Origin: an uncultured Oscillospiraceae bacterium
GTDB lineage: Bacteria; Bacillota; Clostridia; Oscillospirales; Ruminococcaceae
Reading direction: 5' to 3'
Assembly: GCA_910577565.1 (NCBI GenBank)
Contig: CAJTNJ010000003.1
Location: 94,189 to 158,188 of the forward strand
Length of the DNA: 64,000 nucleotides
Of this stretch, positions 1 through 8,536 are shown piece after piece (the first letter of the stretch is position 1; each line of letters opens with the position of its first letter). A program made the translations under genes and the position numbers. Under the pieces are notes generated by a model. The model was given only the letters and a program-made list of their open reading frames with translations. It was not told the DNA's origin and searched no databases.

Positions 1-871
1 GAAAAGCTCCAAATCATCAAAATCTAAAACATCAAAAAATTCTAAAAGTAAAGATAGTGCTGGTCAATCAATTGACGACGATGAAAAGCATGATTACGTA
101 AATAACAGTATTGGAAACACCGTGTCAAACATCTTAAATGGCGGTTTCTTGGCAGAAGAAGACGAGTGGATTTACTATATTGATTCCGATGTTTCAAATA
201 ACTTATATCGTAAAAATTATAATAATTTAGATATTGAAACGATTTTCGATGTCCCTATATCTGCAATTAATATTCTTAAAAATAAAGTTTATGCAAAACA
301 AACCAATTTATCTTATCTAATGATTCAAAAGGAAATTGATAAAAATATTTTAAGTGTTTCATCTATAGGCTGCGATTATATAAGTGCATTTTCGGATTAT
401 ATTATTACTTCAGATAACAATGGCATTTATTATATGACTCAAAATAGTGATATTGATTACAAAGATGCTATTTATACTGGTGAGATGACGTCGAGTGCTG
501 TATATGATAATACCATTTATTTTGTGCAATATAATTCGCTGTATCAAATGGATATAAAAGGCAATAACAAAAAATTAATTAAAGAAAATATCAGTGCTTT
601 TACAGTTGGTGATTTTGGCTTATATTATGTATCAGACAATAAATTATACATAAATGGCAACGATAGCCCCCTATTTGGTATTTCGCTTTGTTCTTTGAAT
701 ATACATGATAATATAATCTATTTTGGAAATTTGAACGACGGTAATAAACTTTATTCTATAAATTTAGATGGCAGTAATCTTCAAAAGCTGTCTGATGTAA
801 AAGCTGACAAAATTTGTGTAACAGATCATCAGATTGCTGTTAAAAGCTATGATAGAGTAATATTGCTTTAA
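1..871 (+). CDS. DUF5050-like repeat protein, 5' partial
   Basis: The reading frame is open from base 2 to the TAA at 869-871, so the gene begins upstream of the window. The GTG at 122 is an internal codon rather than a convincing start: no ribosome binding site precedes it, and the frame continues upstream as a Ser/Lys-rich linker. The following ~250 residues carry repeated short units of the form W/L-I-Y-Y, N-x-L-Y and 'YSINLDGSNLQKL', which is the look of DUF5050 / beta-propeller-like repeats on Clostridial extracellular or lipoproteins. The Ser/Lys linker would then join an N-terminal anchor or zinc-ribbon/TM region to a surface domain. No catalytic motif is visible. It converges on clpC, with a shared hairpin terminator between them. 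The family assignment rests on repeat style only. Confidence 0.6.
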   Translation, partial: KSSKSSKSKTSKNSKSKDSAGQSIDDDEKHDYVNNSIGNTVSNILNGGFLAEEDEWIYYIDSDVSNNLYRKNYNNLDIETIFDVPISAINILKNKVYAKQTNLSYLMIQKEIDKNILSVSSIGCDYISAFSDYIITSDNNGIYYMTQNSDIDYKDAIYTGEMTSSAVYDNTIYFVQYNSLYQMDIKGNNKKLIKENISAFTVGDFGLYYVSDNKLYINGNDSPLFGISLCSLNIHDNIIYFGNLNDGNKLYSINLDGSNLQKLSDVKADKICVTDHQIAVKSYDRVILL

Positions 872-891
872 TAAAAACTGATTAAAATTAT

Positions 892-930
892 AAAAATTCC
901 CGCATCACAAAATTTGGCGGGAATTTTTTA
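892..930. terminator. Bidirectional intrinsic terminator
   Basis: The arms AAATTCCCGC and GCGGGAATTT flank a short loop, with an A-run before and a T-run after, so the hairpin can terminate both the DUF5050-like gene (plus) and clpC (minus). It fills the gap between these convergent genes. Confidence 0.85.
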
Positions 931-933
931 TCT

Positions 934-3348
934 TTAACCTACAACAGCCACTGTAGTTAAAACTTCTAATTTTTTTCCATTTGAAGTCAACAATATTTGA
1001 TCACCTTTAATGATGTCTCCGTTTAAAATTTTTTCTGAAATTAAATCTTCTACATTAGTTACTAATATTCTCTTAAGTGATCTTGCACCTTGATTATTAT
1101 CAGAATTTAAATTTAAAACATGTTTTACAGCTAATTCATCGTATATTAAATTATAATTAAGTTTTTTCATTCTAACAGCTAATTCATCTAATTGCATGTA
1201 TGCTATGGACTTTAATGTTTCATATGAGAGCTTTTCAAATATAATTATTTCATCTAATCTACTTAAAAATTCAGGTTTAAAAACTTTTTTTAGTTCATCT
1301 TTGATAATGCCCATCGCTTGCTTTTGATTCCAATTTTCAGAAGAAAAACCAATATTTTGCTCTTTTATTAATTTTTCAGCAGCTATATTTGAAGTCAAAA
1401 TAATAACGCAGTTTGAAAAATTAACTTTTCTACCGTTTGAATCTGTCAATATTCCTTCATCCATAACTTGAAGAAGAATGTGAAACACATCTTTATGGGC
1501 TTTTTCTATTTCATCAAACAATATAACAGAATATGGTTTTCGCCTTACTTGCTCGGTTAACCGCCCTCCTTCGTCATATCCAACATATCCTGGAGGAGCA
1601 CCTATTATTTTAGAAACAGAGTGCGGTTCCATATACTCTGACATGTCAAGTTTTATTATGCTGTCTTCATCTCCAAACATAGATTTTGACAATGTTTTGC
1701 AAAGAGCAGTTTTCCCCACGCCAGTGGGTCCAATGAATAAAAAATTACCGATTGGCCTTTTCTCACAACCTATTCCCGATCTGTTTCTTCTAATGGCTCT
1801 CGCAATTGTTGATACCGCTTTGTTTTGTCCAACAATGTCTTTTTGAATTTCTTTTTCAAGACAGAGCAATCTTTCTCTTTCACTTTTAGTAATTTGAGTG
1901 ACTGGAACACCTGTCCAACCGGCTACCACATCGGCTATATCATTTGAATCTACCACAAGTTTTTTTACATTAACCGAAATAGTACTTAATTTTTCTATAA
2001 GTTGTTTTTCTACATGTCGCAGTTTTGATGCAGCTTCATAATTTTTCAATATAAACTGATTGGTCATTTCTTTTCTAATTTCAGCTATTTCATTTTTAAT
2101 CTTCATTTTTGGATTGCTAAGAGACATATTATAAAATTTTTTGCGTGATGATGCCTCATCTATTAAATCAATTGCTTTATCTGGCAAAAACCTGTCATTT
2201 ATATACCTTTTTGACATTGTAACCGCTGATTCAATTGCCTCATCTGATATTTTTAAATCATGAAATTTTTCATATTTTTCTCTTATTCCAAACAAAATAG
2301 ACTTTGCCTCTTTTTCGGTCGGTTCATCAACCGTTATTGGCTGGAATCTTCTCTCTAAAGCAGCATCCTTTTCAATTTCTTTGTGATATTCTTCAATGGT
2401 AGTTGCACCAATAAGTTGAACTTCGCCCCTTGCAAGTTTTGGCTTTAGTATATTTGCGGCATCTATTGCGCCCTCAGCTGCACCAGCTCCAACAATATTA
2501 TGGATTTCATCTAAAAATAAAATTACACCTTTATTTTTTTTGGTTTCATCAAGAATAGACTTTATTCTCTCTTCAAAATCGCCCCTATATTTTGCACCGG
2601 AAATCATGGCCGTTAAATCTAAAGATATGATTTTTTTGTTTTTTAAACTATCGGGTACCTCTCCTTTAACAATCCTAGTTGCTAGTCCTTCAACTACTGC
2701 AGTTTTGCCAACTCCAGGTTCGCCAATCAAACAAGGGTTGTTTTTGCTTCTTCTTGTAAGAATTTGAATTGTTCTTTCGATTTCTTTTTTTCTGCCTACA
2801 AGTGGATCAATTTTGTCTTCTTGTGCGAGTTGTGTTAAATCTCTCCCGTATTTTTTTAAGGAATTTTCACTTTTTTTAGTGTTTTTCCCTTCTTTTAATG
2901 TTTTATCAAAGGCACAATTGTGTGATATACAATGCGCATATATATCTTTAGGTGAGCCGCCTATCTCCTGTAAAATCAGCATTCCATAGCTGTCTTGCTC
3001 TTGCAAAAATCCTATTAGAAGGTGTTCTGTTCCGGCAAGATCCATATTCATATTTTTAGCTTCTTCTATAGCTTTTCCCATAATTCTTTTAACTCTTGCT
3101 GTAAAATCGTCAGGTGTAAGTTCTTCGGGTATACCTCTTCCAACGACCGAAATTAATTTTTTTTCAATTTGAGATGCTCTTATATTATTTCTATTTAAAA
3201 TTAACGTTGAAACGCTGTCTAAAATACCTGCGAGCCCATATAGTAGATGTTCGGTTCCAACACATGTGTGACCTAATTTTTTAGCTTCACAAAGCGCTAA
3301 ATTTAATGATTCACAAGCAATGTCAGTAAACCCGGGAAATATATACAT
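934..3348 (-). CDS. clpC: ClpC-type AAA+ ATPase, Clp protease regulatory subunit
   Basis: This is a Hsp100/Clp unfoldase that delivers proteins to ClpP in the cytoplasm. At 804 residues it matches the usual ClpC length (~810). Two N-terminal Clp_N repeats span residues ~5-135. The first AAA+ domain has Walker A GEPGVGKT at ~209-216 and the Walker B-type stretch ILFLDEIHN. A UVR-like middle segment lies around residues 420-450, which distinguishes ClpC from ClpB. The second AAA+ domain has GPTGVGKT near 540, followed by the C-terminal D2-small domain. The ATG is preceded by AGGAGG at a good distance. The usual partners ctsR, mcsA and mcsB are not adjacent, and I see no CtsR heptad repeat upstream, so regulation differs from the Bacillus operon or lies elsewhere. 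A loose GCCTTA/TAAGGC dyad lies at 3387-3406. Confidence 0.93.
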   Translation of the reverse strand: MYIFPGFTDIACESLNLALCEAKKLGHTCVGTEHLLYGLAGILDSVSTLILNRNNIRASQIEKKLISVVGRGIPEELTPDDFTARVKRIMGKAIEEAKNMNMDLAGTEHLLIGFLQEQDSYGMLILQEIGGSPKDIYAHCISHNCAFDKTLKEGKNTKKSENSLKKYGRDLTQLAQEDKIDPLVGRKKEIERTIQILTRRSKNNPCLIGEPGVGKTAVVEGLATRIVKGEVPDSLKNKKIISLDLTAMISGAKYRGDFEERIKSILDETKKNKGVILFLDEIHNIVGAGAAEGAIDAANILKPKLARGEVQLIGATTIEEYHKEIEKDAALERRFQPITVDEPTEKEAKSILFGIREKYEKFHDLKISDEAIESAVTMSKRYINDRFLPDKAIDLIDEASSRKKFYNMSLSNPKMKIKNEIAEIRKEMTNQFILKNYEAASKLRHVEKQLIEKLSTISVNVKKLVVDSNDIADVVAGWTGVPVTQITKSERERLLCLEKEIQKDIVGQNKAVSTIARAIRRNRSGIGCEKRPIGNFLFIGPTGVGKTALCKTLSKSMFGDEDSIIKLDMSEYMEPHSVSKIIGAPPGYVGYDEGGRLTEQVRRKPYSVILFDEIEKAHKDVFHILLQVMDEGILTDSNGRKVNFSNCVIILTSNIAAEKLIKEQNIGFSSENWNQKQAMGIIKDELKKVFKPEFLSRLDEIIIFEKLSYETLKSIAYMQLDELAVRMKKLNYNLIYDELAVKHVLNLNSDNNQGARSLKRILVTNVEDLISEKILNGDIIKGDQILLTSNGKKLEVLTTVAVVG

Positions 3349-3502
3349 AATTCGATCCTCCTTTTATCAAAACCATTATAACTTATGCCTTATGCCAAAT
3401 TAAGGCGAATTATATCATCTAAGATATAGTTTTGACTTATCACATAATTTCCATACACTTCATAATATGCAATATAACTCAGTTAAAGGAGGAAAATGTA
3501 TA

Positions 3503-3628
3503 ATGTGTTGTAATAACAATGGATTTTTCGGTGGCGGTAACTGCTGCTGTATCATAATTATCCTTATATTAATCTGTTGCTGCTGTGGCGGTAGTGGATT
3601 TGGCAACGGTTGTGGATGTTGCGACTAA
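3503..3628 (+). CDS. Small Cys/Gly-rich membrane peptide, 'chorion class HCB13'-like
   Basis: This 41-residue ORF is preceded by AAAGGAGG with 10-nt spacing to ATG and followed by a strong terminator, so it looks like a complete single-gene transcription unit. Twelve of 41 residues are Cys, in clusters (CC near the start, CCC, CCCC, CGCC at the end). Between the CCC and CCCC clusters is a hydrophobic stretch of eight Ile/Leu residues, with Gly/Asn-rich segments on either side. Peptides of this composition are annotated in Clostridia as 'chorion class high-cysteine HCB protein 13', and they resemble the small YjcZ-type sporulation peptides. Function is unknown; a spore-envelope or metal-binding role is only a guess. 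It lies divergent to clpC. Confidence 0.75.
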   Translation: MCCNNNGFFGGGNCCCIIIILILICCCCGGSGFGNGCGCCD

Positions 3629-3657
3629 TTCACATATTGAGTGAATTTCACAAAAAA

Positions 3658-3697
3658 ATAAAAAACCAAGAGGCAAAATAGCCTCTTGGTTTTTATT
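3658..3697 (+). terminator. Intrinsic terminator after the Cys-rich peptide gene
   Basis: A perfect stem AAAACCAAGAGGC / GCCTCTTGGTTTT with a 6-nt loop is followed by a T-rich run, about 30 nt after the stop codon of the small gene. Confidence 0.92.
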
Positions 3698-3700
3698 TAC

Positions 3701-3995
3701 ATAATTTTTTATTTTGTCATAATAAAAGCATTTTGGTATTATTATATAAAATAAAAAAGCAACTTAAAAAAGTGCAAAATGCATAAAATAGATTTTTTAG
3801 TTATAAAAACAATACTCAAAAAATTATATAAAATAAAATCAATTTAAAAAAACATATCAAATATCGAAAAATAATATAAAAATGGTCTTGCAATTTTTTA
3901 ATGATAGATTTTATTAATTTTTAAGTTATAATTTATATATTTATTCGATATTAAGAAATCCACCGCTGCTATGTTGGTGGATATTTATTGTTATA
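3701..3995. other. AT-rich intergenic stretch
   Basis: About 295 bases, extremely A+T rich with several A-runs. No ORF, RNA gene or promoter pair is recognised apart from the hairpin at 3957-3983. Confidence 0.5.
3957..3983 (-). terminator. Hairpin downstream of rubrerythrin
   Basis: The arms ATCCACC and GGTGGAT enclose an 11-nt loop just past the rubrerythrin stop. On the minus strand a moderately T-rich stretch follows. This is a likely terminator, but its T-tract is weak. Confidence 0.55.
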
Positions 3996-4532
3996 TTAAT
4001 AATTATTAATGCAAAGCTCAAAATATGCTTTTGGACGATAACAAACGGGGCAAACTTCTGGTGGCTCTTTTCCAATGTGTACATAGCCACAGTTTCTGCA
4101 TATCCAATAACATTCTTCATCTCTTTTGAAAACTATATCTTCTTCAATATTTTTTTGCAATATTTCAAATCTTTTTTTATGTTCCTGCTCAATTTTAGCT
4201 ACTCTTTCAAACAATTGCGCAATTTGATCAAATCCTTCTTCTTTTGCTTCTTTTGCAAATTGTGGGTACATGGTAGTTGCTTCATATTCTTCTCCCTTAG
4301 CAGCAATTTTAAGACAATCAAGAGTTTTTGGTATACCATTATTTAAAAGCTTAAACCATATTTTTGCATGTTCTCGTTCGTTTTTTGCGGTTGTTTTGAA
4401 TATTTCGCTTATTTGTTCATAACCATCTTTTTTCGCTTGTGATGCAAAGTATGTGTATTTGTTTCGTGCTTCGGATTCCCCGGAAAAAGCTACCAAAAGA
4501 TTTTTTTCGGTTTTTGACCCTTTAAGTTCCAT
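3996..4532 (-). CDS. rbr: Rubrerythrin
   Basis: A non-haem diiron peroxidase that reduces hydrogen peroxide in the cytoplasm of anaerobes, using electrons relayed through rubredoxin or its own rubredoxin-like site. The N-terminal ferritin-like four-helix domain carries the Glu/His diiron ligands (SGESEARNKY near residue 17, NEREHAKIW near 51, the Glu pair in the third helix, and EQEHKKRF near 113). The C-terminal rubredoxin-type iron site has CRNC at ~145-148 and CPVC at ~161-164. The length of 178 residues is typical. GGGAG lies 8-10 nt before the ATG. A dyad directly upstream (4553-4591) could be an oxidative-stress operator. Confidence 0.93.
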   Translation of the reverse strand: MELKGSKTEKNLLVAFSGESEARNKYTYFASQAKKDGYEQISEIFKTTAKNEREHAKIWFKLLNNGIPKTLDCLKIAAKGEEYEATTMYPQFAKEAKEEGFDQIAQLFERVAKIEQEHKKRFEILQKNIEEDIVFKRDEECYWICRNCGYVHIGKEPPEVCPVCYRPKAYFELCINNY

Positions 4533-4552
4533 TCTTAATTCTCCCTTGTTTT

Positions 4553-4591
4553 AATAAATTTAGCGCAAAAATTCATTTGCCTAAATTTATT
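4553..4591. promoter_or_regulatory. Inverted repeat upstream of rubrerythrin, candidate operator
   Basis: The arms AATAAATTTAGCGCAAA (4553-4569) and TTTGCCTAAATTTATT (4576-4591) are inverted copies differing by one extra base, separated by 6 nt. A TTGTCA -35-like hexamer (minus strand, 4594-4599) abuts the outer arm, so the dyad would cover the start region of the rubrerythrin promoter. It does not match the PerR box TTATAATNATTATAA exactly. The operator role is inferred from position and symmetry. Confidence 0.5.
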
Positions 4592-4615
4592 ATTGACAAG
4601 TGCTAGCTTTTTCTT

Positions 4616-5974
4616 TCAGTTCGATTTGTTTTTTAAAAATCTTTTTCTTTTATACTCTTTAGTAAGCGAGATAACCTGAGGGCTTAACAATATTAAACTT
4701 ATTAAATTAGGTATTGCCATCATTACATTAAACACATCTGCAAATTTCCATACAATTGACATTGCACAAATAGAACCTATACCGGTTGATAATGCGTAAA
4801 CTATGCGATATGGTAATATAAATTTTTCTCCGATTGCATATTTTACCGATTGTTCTCCATAATAAGCCCAGCTAACAATCGTAGTAAAAGCAAACAATAC
4901 CATGCAAATGGAGATTATGGTTTGGGAAAAAGACCCTATTGTACTTGAAAAGGCATACAAAGTCATTTCACCGCTATTTTTTCCTGCACTGAAAGCTCCT
5001 GTGGTTATAATTACAAGTGCTGTCATAGTGCACATAACTATAGTATTAAAAAAAACTTCAAATATGCCCCATTGTCCTTGTTTAACGGGAGAAGTTGCGT
5101 TAGATGCGGCATGTGCTATAGGCGAGGATCCTATGCCTGCTTCACTTGAAAAAATGCTTCTTGCAATGCCATATCTTACAGCTAAACTTATTGTATAGCC
5201 GGCTCCACCTGAAGCTACAGATTTAAAATTAAAAGCATCGCCTATTATCAGGCTAAAAGCACTTGGTATATTTTGAACATTTTTAAACAAAACCAAAAGG
5301 GCAAGAAGTATGTACATAGTTGCCATAAACGGAACAATTCTTTCTGCCGCAGCACCAAGTCGTTTAACTCCTCCTATCATTATTACTACACATAGCACAG
5401 TAATAACTATACCTGTTAAAATATTAGGTATTCCAAAACTTTTATTAAGAGCAATTGAGGCCGAATTTGATTGTACTGTGCTTCCTATACCAAAAGACGC
5501 TAACATACAAAAGACACTGAAAATTTTACCCATTGGTTTGCAGTGCAATCCTTTTTCCATAACATACATTGGTCCGCCATAAAAACCTTCTTTATCTGAA
5601 ACTCTATATTTAACCGAAAGCAACACTTCAGCATATTTTGTTATCATGCCAAAAAATGCGCTAACCCACATCCAAAAAATAGCGCCTGGGCCGCCTACAG
5701 CTATGGCTGCTGCAACGCCTACAATATTTCCCGTACCCAAACTTCCTGCTAAAGCTGTTGAAACAGCTTGAAATGGCGATATACCCTTATTTTTATGGTC
5801 TTTAGGCTTAATAACGCTTCCAATAGTATTTTTAAGTACATCTTTAAAATGAAATATTTGAAAAAAACCGGTTGTTATTGTTAAATATAGGCCTATACCT
5901 ATTATCAATATTAATGTAAAAGGCCCCCATAGCATAGAGGACAAAACATCACATAATTCGTTTATAAACTCCAT
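4616..5974 (-). CDS. Sodium:alanine (AGCS family) amino-acid symporter
   Basis: A cytoplasmic-membrane carrier of the alanine or glycine:cation symporter family, taking up small neutral amino acids with Na+. The protein has 452 residues with about ten hydrophobic segments. The AGCS signature around residues 65-90 (FQAVSTALAGSLGTGNIVGV) is intact, as is the GPGAIFWMW stretch that follows. A GAGGTG ribosome binding site precedes the ATG. It lies 83 bp upstream of rubrerythrin on the same strand and 138 bp downstream of ridA. The exact substrate (Ala, Gly or Ser) cannot be read from the sequence. Confidence 0.9.
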   Translation of the reverse strand: MEFINELCDVLSSMLWGPFTLILIIGIGLYLTITTGFFQIFHFKDVLKNTIGSVIKPKDHKNKGISPFQAVSTALAGSLGTGNIVGVAAAIAVGGPGAIFWMWVSAFFGMITKYAEVLLSVKYRVSDKEGFYGGPMYVMEKGLHCKPMGKIFSVFCMLASFGIGSTVQSNSASIALNKSFGIPNILTGIVITVLCVVIMIGGVKRLGAAAERIVPFMATMYILLALLVLFKNVQNIPSAFSLIIGDAFNFKSVASGGAGYTISLAVRYGIARSIFSSEAGIGSSPIAHAASNATSPVKQGQWGIFEVFFNTIVMCTMTALVIITTGAFSAGKNSGEMTLYAFSSTIGSFSQTIISICMVLFAFTTIVSWAYYGEQSVKYAIGEKFILPYRIVYALSTGIGSICAMSIVWKFADVFNVMMAIPNLISLILLSPQVISLTKEYKRKRFLKNKSN

Positions 5975-6112
5975 ATTTACACCTCGTTATATTTAATAAG
6001 AAAATATATGAAAATTTAAGTAAAGTTAAAATTAATTAAAATATTAATTGTAAAAAATAAAACAATTCAGCCTTTTGTTTAAAAAGGAGAATTGCTAATA
6101 ATTAGACATTAT

Positions 6113-6502
6113 TTAAACTATAACCGCAATAGCTTCCATTTCACACAAAACATCTTTTGGCAACCTTGCTACTTCAACACATGATCTTGCAGGAAAAGGT
6201 CTTTTTACATAATTTTCATACACCGAATTTATCTTAGCAAAGTCATTCATATCTTTTATGAAAACGGTAATTTTAATTATATTTTCAAGAGAGGAACCTG
6301 CCTCTTTTAAAACAGCCTGCAAATTAAGCATACATTGTTTTGCTTGATATTCTATATCCTCCGAAACAATTTCCCCGGTATTAGGATCAATTGGAATCTG
6401 TCCAGATGTAAATATGAATTGACCAACTTTTATTCCTTGAGAATATGGTCCAATTGCATCAGGTGCATTTTTTGTGTTTATTTCCTTTATTTCCATCTTC
6501 AA
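6113..6502 (-). CDS. ridA: RidA/YjgF/TdcF family enamine-imine deaminase
   Basis: A small trimeric protein that hydrolyses reactive enamine/imine intermediates such as 2-aminoacrylate, protecting PLP enzymes. The full family length (~128 residues) is present, with the N-terminal DAIGPYSQGI signature, the conserved ARSCVEVARLP segment carrying the catalytic Arg, and the terminal CEMEAIAV strand. The start is ambiguous. A TTG at 6500-6502 has ideal 8-nt spacing to GGGAG, while the ATG at 6494-6496 is 14 nt away; I keep the TTG. It has its own consensus-like promoter. Confidence 0.92.
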   Translation of the reverse strand: MKMEIKEINTKNAPDAIGPYSQGIKVGQFIFTSGQIPIDPNTGEIVSEDIEYQAKQCMLNLQAVLKEAGSSLENIIKITVFIKDMNDFAKINSVYENYVKRPFPARSCVEVARLPKDVLCEMEAIAVIV

Positions 6503-6534
6503 ATTTCAAACTCCCATTTTAACTTTTATGTATA

Positions 6535-6563
6535 ATTATATAATATATCTATAATATTTTCAA
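6535..6563 (-). promoter_or_regulatory. SigA-type promoter of ridA
   Basis: On the minus strand, TTGAAA (6558-6563), a 17-nt spacer and TATAAT (6535-6540). The predicted start is about 15-20 nt upstream of the ribosome binding site. Confidence 0.75.
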
Positions 6564-7269
6564 GTTTTATATTACTATAAGCAGTACATAATATGAAGAT
6601 TGATAAACAGAGTTTTATAAAAAAATCTTATAAATCGACTAGAAGAAAATATTTTATAACGTAATAATGTCAAAATATAAATATATAAAATAATTAAATG
6701 ATAAAGTTTAGTTATGAAATTAACTAATGATAATAAAGTAAAAATTATATACAAAATTTAATATAAAAAAATATATGTTTACAAAGATACCGGTAGAAGA
6801 AAGCCATAATTTAAGCAATATAAAAACCACAAGAAGTGAATGATTATTGGAGGTTAATTTAGTTGTATATGCAAGAAGAAGTGTAATTATTTAAATTTGT
6901 AATTACACAATCTCTTTAAATTTGATATTGCATTATTAATTTTATAATGTTACAATTATTTTTGTGTTTAGCTAATATGTTTCACAATCAATAATTTAAT
7001 TAATCTTAATCAAGGTAAAAGCAAATAAGAATAAGATAAGTTCTTATTAATTAATAAAAAATATAAACTAAAATTTTATTTTCAAATGCTAAATAATAAT
7101 TACTTGCAAATAGATAGGTTATCTTAAAAGTACCATTATAAGTACAAATAACTTTAAAATACAAATCAGTTTTTATAAATGTAATTTTGTTATATGCGCA
7201 TAAATAATTTTATAGTTAAAAATCAACTTATTTTTTAGTTTAAATATAAATTTACATGTATACTTATCA
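6564..7269. other. Long AT-rich non-coding stretch between ridA and hom
   Basis: About 700 bases with no supportable ORF. A perfect 9-bp inverted repeat (GTGTAATTA at 6881-6889, TAATTACAC at 6900-6908) is the only clear structure. No T-box (AGGGTGG...ACCGCGG) or other known riboswitch is recognised in front of hom. A short stretch around 6785-6880 is less A/T-biased and may be decayed coding sequence, but I cannot identify it. Confidence 0.5.
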
Positions 7270-7281
7270 GGAGGAACAAAA

Positions 7282-8523
7282 ATGATAAAAATTGCTATTA
7301 TGGGGTATGGTGTTGTTGGTTCGGGAGTAGCCGAAGTTTTAAGTATGAATCATGATATTATTTCTAGTCGTGCTGGACAAGAAATTGAAATTGCAAAAAT
7401 TTTAGATCTGCGCAGTTTTGATGATTCTCCGTATGCCGAGCTTTTTACAAAAGATTTTAACGATATTTTAAATGATAAAAGCATAAAAATTGTTGCTGAA
7501 ACAATCGGAGGATTAGATCCTAGTTATGAGTTTACAAAGAAACTTTTAAAAGCAGGCAAAAGTGTTGTATCTTCAAATAAAGAACTTGTTGCTCAAAAAG
7601 GTGACGAGCTTCTTTCAATTGCAAAAGAGAATAATGTAAATTATCTATTTGAAGCTAGTGTTGGTGGAGGTATTCCAATAATAAGGCCGCTTCACTCTTG
7701 CCTTGCTGCTAATAAAATTGAATGGATCCAAGGCATTTTAAATGGTACAACTAATTTTATAATGACTAAAATGATTGAAGAAAAACTGTCTTTTGAACAA
7801 GCGCTTTTACTTGCGCAAAAATTAGGATATGCCGAAAAAGATCCAACTGCTGATATTGGTGGTGCCGATGCCAATAGAAAAATTTGCATTCTTGCAAGTC
7901 TTGCTTATGGTAAGCATGTATATCCACATGAAGTGCACCAATACGGCATAGAAGATGTTACACTTGCTGATGTTGCTTTTGCGCAATCAATGGGATGCGT
8001 TATAAAACTGATTGCAAGAGCCAAGAAGTTAGAAAATGGCAAAATATCAATGATGGTATGTCCTGCTATTATTCCTGTTTCAAGCAAACTTGCTTCTATT
8101 AACGATGTTTACAATGCAATTCTTGTTAAAGGTAACGCTGTGGGAGAAGTATTGTTTGTTGGTGCTGGTGCCGGTAAAATGCCAACCGCAAGTGCTGTAA
8201 TAGCTGATATTGTTGATGCTGTAAAGGCAAACAACACAAGTATTTCTCAATATTGGGCGCCTTCTTGTGAGTCAGCTGTTTCTAATTATCGAGAAGATGT
8301 TATAAAATTTTATTTGCGTTTGCAAGCAGATGATGTTGAAGCAGCAAAAGAGTTTATTTTAAATAACTATACGACTCCAATAATACTTTCGCGGTTAGAT
8401 CAACCAGAAAACGAAATAGCCTTTAAAACGGATTTTATGCTAGAAGACGATGTAAAAAAACTTACAATCTCTTTAACTGAAAAAGGATTTAAACAACTTT
8501 CAAAAATACGCATTTTAGATTAG
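7282..8523 (+). CDS. hom: Homoserine dehydrogenase
   Basis: NAD(P)H-dependent reduction of aspartate semialdehyde to homoserine, in the threonine/methionine pathway. The 413 residues show the Rossmann motif GYGVVGSGV at ~8-16, the catalytic core segments GILNGTTNFI and GGADANRK, and a C-terminal ACT-like domain (~345-413) expected to bind threonine. AGGAGG sits 7 nt before the ATG. It is the first gene of a co-directional cluster with thrB (13-bp gap), lysC, a HAD phosphatase and an acyl-CoA ligase. The aspartate semialdehyde dehydrogenase and threonine synthase genes are not in the window. Confidence 0.95.
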   Translation: MIKIAIMGYGVVGSGVAEVLSMNHDIISSRAGQEIEIAKILDLRSFDDSPYAELFTKDFNDILNDKSIKIVAETIGGLDPSYEFTKKLLKAGKSVVSSNKELVAQKGDELLSIAKENNVNYLFEASVGGGIPIIRPLHSCLAANKIEWIQGILNGTTNFIMTKMIEEKLSFEQALLLAQKLGYAEKDPTADIGGADANRKICILASLAYGKHVYPHEVHQYGIEDVTLADVAFAQSMGCVIKLIARAKKLENGKISMMVCPAIIPVSSKLASINDVYNAILVKGNAVGEVLFVGAGAGKMPTASAVIADIVDAVKANNTSISQYWAPSCESAVSNYREDVIKFYLRLQADDVEAAKEFILNNYTTPIILSRLDQPENEIAFKTDFMLEDDVKKLTISLTEKGFKQLSKIRILD

Positions 8524-8536
8524 TGGTGTTTATTTT

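Noticed and set aside
3349..3480. CtsR or HrcA/CIRCE operator before clpC.
   Set aside because: No GGTCAAA tandem heptads and no CIRCE inverted repeat (TTAGCACTC-N9-GAGTGCTAA) are present; only a loose GCCTTA/TAAGGC dyad.
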